DNA of 64,000 bases. It comes from Variovorax sp. Sphag1AA (GTDB lineage Bacteria; Pseudomonadota; Gammaproteobacteria; Burkholderiales; Burkholderiaceae_C). Below are positions 39,388 to 47,527 of this stretch, one piece after another (positions within the stretch are counted from its first letter, which is position 1; every line of letters starts with the position of its first letter). Location: the NCBI RefSeq assembly GCF_014192575.1, contig NZ_JACHYC010000001.1, positions 1,178,001 through 1,242,000 of the forward strand, written 5' to 3'. The translations under genes were made by a program, and so were the position numbers. The notes below the pieces were generated by a model, which did no database searches, was not told the DNA's origin, and saw only the letters and a program-made list of their open reading frames with translations.

Positions 39388-40209
39388 TCAATGCGCCATC
39401 AGGACCGGCAAGGTCATCGACTGGAGAATCGAGCGCGTCGCGCCGCCCACCACCCATTCGCGCGCACGGCTGTGGCCGTAGCAGCCCATCACCAGCAGAT
39501 CCGCACTCACGTCCGCCGCGAGCGACAACAGGCGCTCACCGATCTCCGTGTCGTCCCTGCCGCCCACACGCACCGAAGCATTGACGCCTTGCGCGCGCAA
39601 GTAGGCTTGCAGGCTGCCCAATGAGGGTTCGGCCGCCTCGCCGTAGCCAACCACGTGCACCGCGCGCGCCCGGGCCAGCCAAGGCAGCGCGGCCGTCACG
39701 GCACGCGCGGACTCACGTGTTTCCTTCCAGGCGATGAGGACGGTTTGCCCCACCTCCTCCACCGTTCCCGCGTAGGGCACGATCAACGCGGGCTTGCCGC
39801 ATTCGACGAGCACGCTGGACACGAAGTCCGGCGGCAGGTCGGCTGCATCGGGGTCCTCTTCATTGCGCTGGCCGATGACCAGCAGATCGGCATAGAGCGC
39901 CCGCCGGGCAAACGCCCAAGGCTCGTCGCCGGCTGATTCTTCCCAGCGCAGGCGCGGCGACCCGGCGGCTGCCTCCATGAAGAGCGCGAGCGCCTTGTCC
40001 CGACACTCCTTGTCGAGCTCTTTCATGATGCAGATCGCATCGGGTGCCGAAGTCAATGCGAACGGATAGCGCATCAAGGCCGTCAGCGCGCATGGCAGCC
40101 CCGTCACCTCCGCTTCGAAGGTGTCGGCCAATGCCCTCGCTAGCCGGATACGCACCGTGGCGCGCGGAGAACTGTCGAGATGGAGCAGGATGGATTTCGG
40201 GGTTTGCAT
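39388..40209 (-). CDS. Universal stress protein, tandem UspA domains (second copy)
   Basis: A 273-residue tandem Usp. The first domain (KSILLHLDSSPRATVRIRLA) is degenerate; the second ends MGCYGHSRAREWVVGGATRSILQSMTLPVLMAH, keeping the G-X2-G-X9-G pattern. It is convergent with the 38284 usp pair and clearly its paralogue, likely an inverted duplication. ATG 40209 is chosen because MQTPKSILLHLD is the standard Usp beginning; the longer frame is unsupported. An FNR-like box lies ~60 bp upstream. Confidence 0.9.
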   Translation of the reverse strand: MQTPKSILLHLDSSPRATVRIRLARALADTFEAEVTGLPCALTALMRYPFALTSAPDAICIMKELDKECRDKALALFMEAAAGSPRLRWEESAGDEPWAFARRALYADLLVIGQRNEEDPDAADLPPDFVSSVLVECGKPALIVPYAGTVEEVGQTVLIAWKETRESARAVTAALPWLARARAVHVVGYGEAAEPSLGSLQAYLRAQGVNASVRVGGRDDTEIGERLLSLAADVSADLLVMGCYGHSRAREWVVGGATRSILQSMTLPVLMAH

Positions 40210-40242
40210 GGCGGTTGCTTTTGATGCCGTTGGTCGTGCCCC

Positions 40243-40284
40243 AGTCTGCGACCCGGTTCGGCGCGGGGCCTTGATCCAGCGCAA
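40243..40284 (-). promoter_or_regulatory. FNR-like promoter of the second tandem usp gene
   Basis: Read on the minus strand, TTGCG-CTGG-ATCAA (plus 40271-40284, 8 of 10) lies 22 bp from CAGACT (plus 40243-40248, 3 of 6 to TATAAT). The spacing is exact, the sequences weaker than at neighbouring sites. Confidence 0.5.
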
Positions 40285-40317
40285 GGCCGCCCGCGTCCTC
40301 GCCGTTGACCATGAGGC

Positions 40318-41799
40318 ATGCACCTCCCCCGTTTCCGCGTTCGCCTCGCACTCCTTGCGCTGGGCTGTCTGCTCGGCGCCTGCGCATCCGAGGGCCCGCG
40401 TTCGACTGCCCAGTTCACCAGCACACCCGCCTCCGCGGAGTACGCGGTGCCGACCGCGCCCGCGTTTTCATCGCTCGTAGCCAGCCGTCGTGCGAGCGTG
40501 GTCGACATCAGCACACTGGCGATCGGGCGCCAACACGGCGAAGCGGCCAGCGAGGACGTCGAACTCGAATTCGAACCCGAGATGGACTTCTCGGACCAGC
40601 TCGCGCGCCCCCTACCAGCCAGTGCCCGCATCAGCCAGATCCGAGACCTGGCCTCCGGCGTGACGCTGAGCAGCGACGGCTTGATCCTCACCGCCGCGCA
40701 CGTCGTCGCCAATGTCGACGAGATCCGCGTGCGGCTGGATGACGGACGCATCTACTTCGCACACGTGGTCGGCATCGACCGCCCCACGGACGTGGGATTG
40801 CTGAAGATCGATGCGAAAGGCCTCACGCCGGCACCCATCGGCGATTCGTCCACGCTCTCGCCCGGCGACTGGGTCGCGGCCATCGGGGCGCCCTTCGGCT
40901 TTCACGGCAGCGTGACCGCAGGGGTCGTGAGCGCGGTCGATCGATTCATCGGCGCGGCCGGCGTGCCCTACATCCAGACAGATGTCGCCATCAACCCGGG
41001 CAGTTCGGGCAGCCCGCTGTTCAACAGTCGTGGTGAGGTCGTTGGCATCAACTCGCTGATCTACAGCGGCAGCGGCGGCTTCATGGGGCTGTCCTTCTCG
41101 GTGCCGATCAATGCCGTCATCAAGGTCGCTTCGGAACTCAAGGCGACGGGCTACGTGCGCCGGGCACGCATCGGCGCCGAGTTCCAGGAAGTCACGCCGG
41201 CGCTGGCACAGGCCTTCGGCCTGTCCGATGCCGCGGGCGCGCTCGTCGTTCGCGTGGACGCGCGTGGCCCCGCGCAGGGCGCCGGTCTGAAACGCGGCGA
41301 CGTCGTGACCGCATTGGACGGGGTACCCGTCGCCCGCTTCACGGACCTCCTGCAACGGATCGCCACGCAGCCACCACGCAGCCGGCATCTTCTGGACGTC
41401 TGGCGCGATGGCGGACCGCTCCCGATCCAGGTCACGCTCTCGGAAAGCGTGCCCCGGGAGAGCGTCCTGCGACCGGACAACCTCGACGAATGGGCCGATG
41501 GGTTGGGCCTCACGCTCGGCGAGTTGCCGATAACGCAGCGCGCGCAATTCGGCATCGACGGCGGCCTCATGGTCCGCGAAGCCGTCGGTGCCGCGCGCAG
41601 CGAGGGCCTCCGCCCCGGCGACATCGTCGTGGCCCTGAATGGCGCGCGGCTCGACCATGTCGATGACTACCGGCGCGCGGTGGCGAAGGTGCTTCCCGGC
41701 CGCAACGTCGCGCTGCTGGTGATGCGCGACAGGCGGCTGGTGTACGTCGCGGTGCGTCGCCCCTCCCTGGCGGAAGTGTCGGTTCGGCCCGTCGATTGA
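40318..41799 (+). CDS. HtrA/DegP-like serine protease, lipoprotein, two PDZ domains
   Basis: Do-like proteases degrade or refold damaged envelope proteins. This 493-residue protein has a lipoprotein signal (LLALGCLLGACAS, Cys22), a trypsin-like domain with catalytic His128 (LTAAHVV), Asp158 (RPTDVGLLKI) and Ser230 (NPGSSGSPLFN), and two PDZ domains (about 265-360 and 385-490). The usual GNSGG around the serine is GSSGS here, still compatible with activity. Lipidation would tether it to a membrane, unlike soluble DegP. The ribosome binding site is weak (GAGG just one base from ATG 40318). It stands between a usp gene and hsp20. Confidence 0.9.
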   Translation: MHLPRFRVRLALLALGCLLGACASEGPRSTAQFTSTPASAEYAVPTAPAFSSLVASRRASVVDISTLAIGRQHGEAASEDVELEFEPEMDFSDQLARPLPASARISQIRDLASGVTLSSDGLILTAAHVVANVDEIRVRLDDGRIYFAHVVGIDRPTDVGLLKIDAKGLTPAPIGDSSTLSPGDWVAAIGAPFGFHGSVTAGVVSAVDRFIGAAGVPYIQTDVAINPGSSGSPLFNSRGEVVGINSLIYSGSGGFMGLSFSVPINAVIKVASELKATGYVRRARIGAEFQEVTPALAQAFGLSDAAGALVVRVDARGPAQGAGLKRGDVVTALDGVPVARFTDLLQRIATQPPRSRHLLDVWRDGGPLPIQVTLSESVPRESVLRPDNLDEWADGLGLTLGELPITQRAQFGIDGGLMVREAVGAARSEGLRPGDIVVALNGARLDHVDDYRRAVAKVLPGRNVALLVMRDRRLVYVAVRRPSLAEVSVRPVD

Positions 41800-41837
41800 G
41801 CCAGATCAAGCCCGTCTTGCCCGTGTCGGCCTACATT
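41796..41837 (+). promoter_or_regulatory. FNR-type promoter of hsp20
   Basis: TTGAG-CCAG-ATCAA (41796-41809, 9 of 10) overlaps the stop codon of the protease gene and is followed after 22 bp by TACATT (41832-41837). The predicted start near 41844 gives a ~56-nt leader. Confidence 0.8.
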
Positions 41838-41899
41838 GATTCCAGCGCGGTGCAATCGGCCCGCGCGACATCAGTCATTTTTCGATCCGAGGAACCATC

Positions 41900-42328
41900 A
41901 TGAGCAACCTGAGACTGCTGGACCCGGTGTTCGGCAACGACTTCGAAACGGCGCTGCGACGCTTCTTCTCTCCCACCGTCTTCGAGGGCGAACCGGCCCC
42001 GCTGAAGATGCGCATCGACGTGACCGAAAACGAGAAGGCCTTCAATGTGAAGGCCGACATCCCGGGCGTGAAGAAGGAAGACATCAGCATCAAGGTCGAC
42101 GGCAACACCGTCAGCATCGATGCCGAGGCCAAGTCGGAAAAGGAAACCAGAGGCGACGGCGACAAGGTCCTTCGCAGCGAGCGCTACTACGGCTCGATCT
42201 CGCGCACCTTCAGCCTGGGCCAGGACGTGGATGACACCAAGGTGCAGGCCAAGTACGCCGACGGCGTCCTCACGCTCGAACTCCCGAAGAGGGCGCCGGC
42301 CCCCGCTTCGAAGATCGTCATCCAGTAG
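41900..42328 (+). CDS. Hsp20-family small heat-shock protein
   Basis: A 142-residue ATP-independent chaperone that holds unfolding proteins. The alpha-crystallin domain (about 37-130) begins MRIDVTENEKAFNVKADIPGVKKEDI and ends DGVLTLELPKR; the C-terminal IVI motif (KIVIQ) mediates oligomer contacts. ATG 41900 has GAGGAA at the right distance. The kinase-fold/AAA gene follows after 6 bp and is surely co-transcribed. Control appears to be by an FNR-type box rather than a heat-shock element. Confidence 0.95.
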   Translation: MSNLRLLDPVFGNDFETALRRFFSPTVFEGEPAPLKMRIDVTENEKAFNVKADIPGVKKEDISIKVDGNTVSIDAEAKSEKETRGDGDKVLRSERYYGSISRTFSLGQDVDDTKVQAKYADGVLTLELPKRAPAPASKIVIQ

Positions 42329-42334
42329 GCCCTC

Positions 42335-43798
42335 GTGCCTGCTGAGCCGGTTGTTCCGATCCCGCCGGGCCAACTGGCGGAGCGCGCGGCACTCGTGCAC
42401 GCCCTCGCACAGGGCCTCGGTGCGCAGGTCCTCGAGACGCACATCTCGTGGATCCTGCTCACGCCCGCTTTTGCCTTCAAGGTGAAGAAGCCGGTGCGCT
42501 TCGCATTCCTGGACTACGCGACCCTGCAGAAGCGGCGCCACTTCTGCCATGAGGAAGTGCGCGTGAATCGACGAACGGCGCCTTCGCTCTATCTGGGCGT
42601 CGCGCGCATCACGGGCGATGCCTCGTCGCCGGAGATCGATGGCCCGGGGCCGGTGATCGACTATGCAGTACGCATGCGGCGCTTTGCCGACGGCGCCCTG
42701 TTCAGCGAGCGACTAGCGGCGGGCGCGCTGTCCGTACGCGACGTGGACAGTCTGGCGGCGATGCTGACTGCGGCGCACGCCGCCGCGCCGGTCAGCCGTC
42801 GCGCGCCGGGAGCGCACGCGAGCCCGTTTTCGCGCGGGCTGGCTGCGCTCGATGGCGCGCGCCCCGCCTTTTCCGCCGCCGAGTGCGACGAACTGCGCGC
42901 ATGGCTGGAAGCAGGAGGCCGAAAGCTCTGGCCCCAATGGATCGCGCGGCGAAGAAGCGGCCACGTCCGCGAATGCCACGGCGACCTTCACCTGGGCAAC
43001 ATCATCGACCTCGACGGGCAACCCGCCGCCTTCGATGCCATCGACTTCGATCCGGCGCTTCGATGGATCGATATTGCCGAGGACGCTGCGTTTCCCGCCA
43101 TGGACTTTGCGGCGCAGGGCCGTCCTGACTTCGCATGGCGCTTCATCAATGCGTGGCTCGATGCCACGGGCGAGCACGAGGCGGCAGGCGTTTTGCGCTA
43201 CGCGCTGGTCTACCGTGCACTGGTACGCGCGCAGGCGGAACAGATGCGGGCACCGTCCGGCGACGCGGCCGCGCGCTACGCGCGGGAGGCACTCGCGTGG
43301 TCCCGTCCGGTCCCGCCCTGCCTGGTGATCACGCACGGCCTGCCGGGCTCCGGCAAGACTTTCCAGTCGCAGAGGCTGCTGGAGCGGCTCGGAGCGATCC
43401 GCGTGCGCTCCGATGTCGAACGCAAGCGCCTGTTCGGACTGGGCGCGCTGGAAAGCTCCCGCGCCCGCGGGCTCGACATCTATTCGCGCGAGGCGACCGC
43501 CAGCACCTACGCGCGGCTCTTCGCCCTCGCCCAGATCGCTCTTGCGGCAGGCTTCAATGCGGTCATCGACGCGGCATTCCTGCGACGCAGCGAACGCGAT
43601 GCGGCGCACGACCTCGCCCGGGCATGCGGAGCCCGCTTCGAGATCCTCGTGTGCCAGGCGCCCGACGAGATCCTTCAGCAGCGCATTGCCGCGCGGACAT
43701 CCGACGCCTCCGAGGCCGACGCTGCCGTGCTGCGCCAACTGCGTGGCGTTGCGGAGCCGCTCGGGGCGGACGAGAAGATCTTGAGCCTTGACGACTAG
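42335..43798 (+). CDS. Kinase-fold (APH-like) plus AAA ATPase fusion protein
   Basis: The first ~310 residues have an aminoglycoside phosphotransferase/protein-kinase-like fold: the lysine in FKVKKPVRF, the catalytic-loop motif CHGDLHLGNII and the metal-binding IDFDPALRWIDIAED. The last ~160 residues form a P-loop kinase-like AAA domain with GLPGSGKT and a second aspartate region (NAVIDAAFLRR). This fused family is common in stress clusters of proteobacteria; its substrate is unknown and there is no reason to think it confers drug resistance. Starts with GTG 42335. It is translated 6 bp after hsp20 and ends 4 bp from the stop of the facing flavodoxin gene. Confidence 0.85.
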   Translation: MPAEPVVPIPPGQLAERAALVHALAQGLGAQVLETHISWILLTPAFAFKVKKPVRFAFLDYATLQKRRHFCHEEVRVNRRTAPSLYLGVARITGDASSPEIDGPGPVIDYAVRMRRFADGALFSERLAAGALSVRDVDSLAAMLTAAHAAAPVSRRAPGAHASPFSRGLAALDGARPAFSAAECDELRAWLEAGGRKLWPQWIARRRSGHVRECHGDLHLGNIIDLDGQPAAFDAIDFDPALRWIDIAEDAAFPAMDFAAQGRPDFAWRFINAWLDATGEHEAAGVLRYALVYRALVRAQAEQMRAPSGDAAARYAREALAWSRPVPPCLVITHGLPGSGKTFQSQRLLERLGAIRVRSDVERKRLFGLGALESSRARGLDIYSREATASTYARLFALAQIALAAGFNAVIDAAFLRRSERDAAHDLARACGARFEILVCQAPDEILQQRIAARTSDASEADAAVLRQLRGVAEPLGADEKILSLDD

Positions 43799-43802
43799 CG
43801 AC

Positions 43803-44342
43803 TCATTGCCGTGACAAGGCTATGTCTGCTTCGGTCAATGCACGATGACCACGCGACTGGTCAACTGAGGCCGACTTCAGTGCATCGCCGAAGGCAAGCA
43901 GTCGTGATGTGCCGCTGCCATCCTCGATCTCGCGAACCAGGAATTCCGCCGTAAGAATCGGCGCGCTTTTCAGGAGCCGCGCAGCCTCTGCCACTGCGTT
44001 CGACGCACCAGCCCCGTTCATGGTCGTGATCTGTGCGACCCGTGGCAACCGCTTGGCGTTGTGCGCAAGGAACGTACGCATCGGGCCCGCCATCTGGTAA
44101 GCCCAGATCGGCGAAATGATGACGACTGCGTCGAAGTCCGCAGGCTCCGGCCCCTCGTAGCGAATCGCGGGCCGGAGGCGAAGCATTGAATCGAGCACGC
44201 ATCGCAAGCCACCCATGAATCCTGCTCGCGGATGGCTGTCGCGGATCTCACCGATCGGCCAGCCATGGTGTGAGGCAAGCAGCTGCGCGACTCGCCGACA
44301 AACGCCGCTGTACGAATAGAAGACGACCAACGTCTTGTCCAT
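43803..44342 (-). CDS. Flavodoxin-like protein
   Basis: This 179-residue protein has the FMN phosphate-loop-like segment VVFYSYSGVCRRVAQ at the N-terminus, SPIWAYQMAGPMRTFL in the middle, and TTMNGAGASNAVAEAARLL, matching the flavodoxin fold of the short-chain WrbA/flavodoxin_4 type. It could be an electron carrier or NAD(P)H:quinone reductase-type protein. ATG 44342 is the start. A weaker FNR-like box lies upstream. Confidence 0.82.
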   Translation of the reverse strand: MDKTLVVFYSYSGVCRRVAQLLASHHGWPIGEIRDSHPRAGFMGGLRCVLDSMLRLRPAIRYEGPEPADFDAVVIISPIWAYQMAGPMRTFLAHNAKRLPRVAQITTMNGAGASNAVAEAARLLKSAPILTAEFLVREIEDGSGTSRLLAFGDALKSASVDQSRGHRALTEADIALSRQ

Positions 44343-44368
44343 GCTGAACTCCTTCGAAAGACATCAGG

Positions 44369-44410
44369 ATCATTGGTCGTCTTGTCAGCTCCGGGCTTGC
44401 GCCAGGTCAA
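44369..44410 (-). promoter_or_regulatory. FNR-like promoter of the flavodoxin gene
   Basis: Minus-strand TTGAC-CTGG-CGCAA (plus 44397-44410, 7 of 10) lies 22 bp from AATGAT (plus 44369-44374, 4 of 6 to TATAAT). Spacing matches the strong sites; the box itself is degenerate. Confidence 0.45.
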
Positions 44411-44524
44411 GCGAACGCCTTCTCGCCAGCGCGCAGGGATCTTCGGCCGGGAGCGCACGAAGGTGCGGTGTTGATCCAAGCGCAAGCTCAACCGTGCGTG
44501 GGCAAGTACATGCCGTGAGGCGCC

Positions 44525-46165
44525 CTAGTTCCGGGAGGCTACCGACGAAACCGGAGACGCCGGGGACGCATACCACTGCCCCTTCGGCACCACCACCGAG
44601 TGTTCCGGCTGTCCAAGGAAGTGCGGCGACATGATCTGAACGCCGTGCTCGTTGAAGGCGTCCTGGATGCTCGCGTGAAGGGCCGACAGGACCGGAATCC
44701 GATCCGCCGGCTTCTCGATGCTGGCAAACAGCTCGTACTCCACGTAGAAGTCCGACAAGGCGCGCTGATAGACATAGGGCGCCGGTGTCGCGCGAACGCC
44801 ATTCGTCTTGCAGGCCGCCTCGATCAGCAGCGCGTGCACCTGGCGCCACGGCGCGTCGTAGCCGATGGTCACCTTGGTGCTCAGCAGCGTGCCATGGGTG
44901 CCAGAGAGCTTGGAGTAGTTGTGGATAGGGCTGGCGATGACCACGGAGTTGGGGATCGTGATCTCGTCGTTGCGCACATTGGTGATCTTGGTCGCCAGCG
45001 CTGCCACCTCGGTCACCACGCCCTGCACACCATTGATGTCGACGAAGTCGCCCTTGTGCAATGAGCGCGAATAGACCACGACGAGGCCGCTCATGAGCTG
45101 TGTCACCAGTCCGGTGGACCCGAGGGTCACCATCACGCCGAAGAGGACCGACAGGCCCTTGAACACGTCGCTGCTGGCGCCCGGAAGGAATGGATAGGCC
45201 ACTGCGATGCCGACGCACCAGGCAAAAGCCGTGAAGATGCGACGGGTCGCGCTGACGGTATCCGGGTGTAGTAGCGGCAGGCGCAAGCGCCCCTGCTGCA
45301 GCGCATCGAACAGGTAGCCGAGCAAGTCGACGATCGCGCGCGTGAGTGCAAGGACGATCAGGACCGTGGCGAGTCCCGGCAGGCTGTCGAGCGCGCCTTC
45401 GGCCAGCCATGAGAGCTTCAGAACAAGCCAGTCACCCAGGTCGTTCGCGATGGGCGCCGTGGCGACGAAGCTCGCCAGCACGAAATGCGCCCAGGAATAG
45501 ACAAGCGCGAGCAGGACGAGCCATTGAAGCACCTGCAGCATGCCGACCACGACCCGTGCGAGGAACTCGCGCCAGTCCACATAGGAAAAGCGGGCCGCCA
45601 GGACATCGCGTCTTTTTTCCATGAGCCCAACGATCCGTGTCATCCCTCGATGGGTCACCCAGGTCAGGATGCAGAAAAGAAGGGTCGCACCGAGCGCCCG
45701 CGCCACTCCATGCAGCAGCAAGGGCCTGCTGCGCATCTGCCCCCATGCAGCATGGACCACCTCCATGTGTTCCCGTGTCTGTTCGACGAGCGCGTGCAGG
45801 TCCTGCTTCGCCTCGGGGTCGACATCACCCTCGACGACCGAGAACAGCGGAAGGTCGCCAAGGAGGAACTGCACGCCGCGCGTCTCGCCGGACTGGAACT
45901 GCACCGTATTGATCGGCAATGCGATGGCTTCGTCCGGTAGCGCCTGGAGTCGCTCACGAGCGCGCCGCACACGCGCCTGTGGCGTCAGGCTTGCGATGCG
46001 CGCCCGCATGGTGACGATGTCGCGGTTCAGGATCCGCAGCGTCGCCGGGTCGTCCTGCGGCGCCGCGTCATTGCCCACGGCCCCCCAAGCGGCAATTGCC
46101 GCCATGACCCAGGCGGCGAAGACGGTCACCCACTTCAAGCTCGTCCTGCGCACGGTTGCATCCAT
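44525..46165 (-). CDS. MscS-family mechanosensitive ion channel
   Basis: A 546-residue small-conductance-type channel with a long N-terminal part. There is a signal-like first helix (WVTVFAAWVMAAIAAWG), a periplasmic segment rich in charged residues (about 35-140), several membrane helices, and the conserved MscS core GVMVTLGSTGLVTQLMSG (pore helix) followed by the beta domain with GDFVDINGVQGVV and NDEITIPNSVV. It protects against hypo-osmotic shock. It is divergent from the PPK2 operon; one perfect FNR box lies between them with a properly spaced -10 element on each side. Confidence 0.92.
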   Translation of the reverse strand: MDATVRRTSLKWVTVFAAWVMAAIAAWGAVGNDAAPQDDPATLRILNRDIVTMRARIASLTPQARVRRARERLQALPDEAIALPINTVQFQSGETRGVQFLLGDLPLFSVVEGDVDPEAKQDLHALVEQTREHMEVVHAAWGQMRSRPLLLHGVARALGATLLFCILTWVTHRGMTRIVGLMEKRRDVLAARFSYVDWREFLARVVVGMLQVLQWLVLLALVYSWAHFVLASFVATAPIANDLGDWLVLKLSWLAEGALDSLPGLATVLIVLALTRAIVDLLGYLFDALQQGRLRLPLLHPDTVSATRRIFTAFAWCVGIAVAYPFLPGASSDVFKGLSVLFGVMVTLGSTGLVTQLMSGLVVVYSRSLHKGDFVDINGVQGVVTEVAALATKITNVRNDEITIPNSVVIASPIHNYSKLSGTHGTLLSTKVTIGYDAPWRQVHALLIEAACKTNGVRATPAPYVYQRALSDFYVEYELFASIEKPADRIPVLSALHASIQDAFNEHGVQIMSPHFLGQPEHSVVVPKGQWYASPASPVSSVASRN

Positions 46166-46183
46166 GTTCCGTTGTGTTGATCG

Positions 46184-46253
46184 ATGCTAGGAGGACGGAC
46201 ATGGTTGGCGATTGATCTGGATCAAGCCGCGTCGGCCAGCAGAGCGCTGCAAT
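46184..46253. promoter_or_regulatory. Bidirectional FNR-type promoter (mscS and PPK2 operon)
   Basis: The perfect box TTGAT-CTGG-ATCAA (46212-46225) is flanked on both sides at exactly 22 bp by -10-like hexamers: TGCAAT (46248-46253, plus strand) for the 46285 gene and TAGCAT (plus 46184-46189 read on the minus strand) for mscS. Predicted starts are near 46260 and 46177. Confidence 0.88.
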
Positions 46254-46284
46254 CGAACGCCTGATTCAAAAGAATGGAGACGCC

Positions 46285-46617
46285 ATGACCGAGAAGCTCG
46301 ATGACCTGAAGACCTGGACCCACCAGATCGACGACGTCATGCATGAGATCGTCCGCGAGGCGGCGATCTGTGACGTGAAGCTGCTGGACCCGGGTGTGAT
46401 CGAAGCGGTGCTGCAGAACAACGATTCGGTGTGCGGCCACCAGAACCCGAGGGCATTCAAGAAGCTGCGCGACATGCTGATGCTGGGATTCATCATGCGC
46501 GACAAGGTCTATGAAAAGCTCGGGCCGGTCGAGTCCGAAGAACTGATCGGCACCATTCGCAACAAGCTACGCGAGCGCATGGGCGGAAGGCTCGGCGGCA
46601 GGTCGGCGGCATCGTGA
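46285..46617 (+). CDS. Conserved small protein of the PPK2 operon, 110 aa
   Basis: I do not recognise a family with certainty. The protein is helical, without signal peptide or membrane segment, and has two cysteines, one in AAICDVKLLDPGVIEAVLQNN and the other in SVCGHQNPRAFKKLRDML, about 20 residues apart. The C-terminal end is basic (LRERMGGRLGGRS). It is the first gene under the perfect FNR box and is followed by ppk2 at 16 bp, so it is part of the low-oxygen response. Redox sensing through the cysteine pair is a guess. Confidence 0.75.
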   Translation: MTEKLDDLKTWTHQIDDVMHEIVREAAICDVKLLDPGVIEAVLQNNDSVCGHQNPRAFKKLRDMLMLGFIMRDKVYEKLGPVESEELIGTIRNKLRERMGGRLGGRSAAS

Positions 46618-46633
46618 GACGAGGAGCATCACC

Positions 46634-47512
46634 ATGAAAACCACTCGAAAGAGCGACACGCCGATCGAAACTGCCGCGCGGGAAGCCGCACCAATGGTCA
46701 AGCCCGAGGCGGATGCTGCGGTGAAAGCCGGCAAACGGGATCGGATCTCCAACAAGGCATACGAGAAGGCCTTGCGCAAGCTGCACGTCGAGCTCGTGAA
46801 GATGCAGGAATGGGTGATTCGCAAGGGCCTGAAGGTCTGCATCGTCTTCGAAGGACGCGATGGCGCCGGCAAGGGTGGAACGATCAAGGCGCTCACCGAA
46901 CGCGTGAGTCCGCGCGTTTTCCGCGTCGTCGCATTGCCCGCGCCGACCGAACGCGAGAAGTCGCAGATGTACGTTCAGCGCTATCTGCCGCACCTGCCGG
47001 CCGCCGGCGAGGTCGTGATCTTCGACCGGAGCTGGTACAACCGCGCGGGTGTCGAGCGGGTAATGGGTTTCTGCACCGAGGAGCAAGTCGAGGGCTTCCT
47101 CGAGATGACGCCGCTGGTGGAGCGGGCGATCGTTGCCTCGGGTGTGATCCTCCTGAAGTACTGGCTTGAGGTCACGCCCGAAGAACAGACCCGTCGGCTG
47201 GAGTCGCGTGTCCACGATGGTCGCAAGACCTGGAAGCTCTCACCGATGGATCTGAAGTCGTACAGCCGGTGGTACGACTACTCGCGCGCCCGCGATGCGA
47301 TGTTTGCCGCGACTGACACGGGCTTCGCGCCGTGGTACTTCGCCCCTTCGGACAGCAAGAAGAAGGTGCGGTTGAACATCATCGATCACATCCTGGCGCA
47401 AGTACCGTACAAGGACCTGCCTCACGAGAAGATCGTTTTGCCCAAGCGGCAAAAGCGTGGCGACTATCAGGAGTCCCATTACTCGTTCAAGGTAATTCCG
47501 GAGAAGTACTGA
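46634..47512 (+). CDS. ppk2: Polyphosphate kinase 2 (PPK2)
   Basis: PPK2 transfers phosphate from polyphosphate to nucleotides (GDP or ADP, in class I) and so regenerates NTP when respiration is limited. The 292-residue protein has Walker A GRDGAGKGG (74-82), Walker B with FDRSWYNRAGVERVMGF (Asp131), the lid arginines (EEQTRRLESR) and the C-terminal SPMDLKSYSRWYDYSRARDAM typical of class I. The first ~40 residues are a variable leader. It sits 16 bp after the 110-residue gene and 15 bp before sulP, one operon. Class II or III is less likely given this motif set. Confidence 0.93.
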   Translation: MKTTRKSDTPIETAAREAAPMVKPEADAAVKAGKRDRISNKAYEKALRKLHVELVKMQEWVIRKGLKVCIVFEGRDGAGKGGTIKALTERVSPRVFRVVALPAPTEREKSQMYVQRYLPHLPAAGEVVIFDRSWYNRAGVERVMGFCTEEQVEGFLEMTPLVERAIVASGVILLKYWLEVTPEEQTRRLESRVHDGRKTWKLSPMDLKSYSRWYDYSRARDAMFAATDTGFAPWYFAPSDSKKKVRLNIIDHILAQVPYKDLPHEKIVLPKRQKRGDYQESHYSFKVIPEKY

Positions 47513-47527
47513 GAGCCGAGGCCTCAA

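Noticed and set aside
41838-41899. ROSE-type RNA thermometer in the hsp20 leader
   Set aside because: The leader is long enough, but I see no U(U/C)GCU anti-Shine-Dalgarno element pairing with GAGGAA. The FNR-type promoter already explains regulation.
42335-43798. Aminoglycoside resistance gene
   Set aside because: The fold is APH-like, but the fusion to a P-loop domain and co-expression with hsp20 point to the general stress-associated family, not to a resistance determinant.
44471-44485. TTGAT...CGCAA near the mscS end, like an FNR half-site pair
   Set aside because: The spacer is 5 rather than 4 bases and it is not near a start codon at suitable distance.
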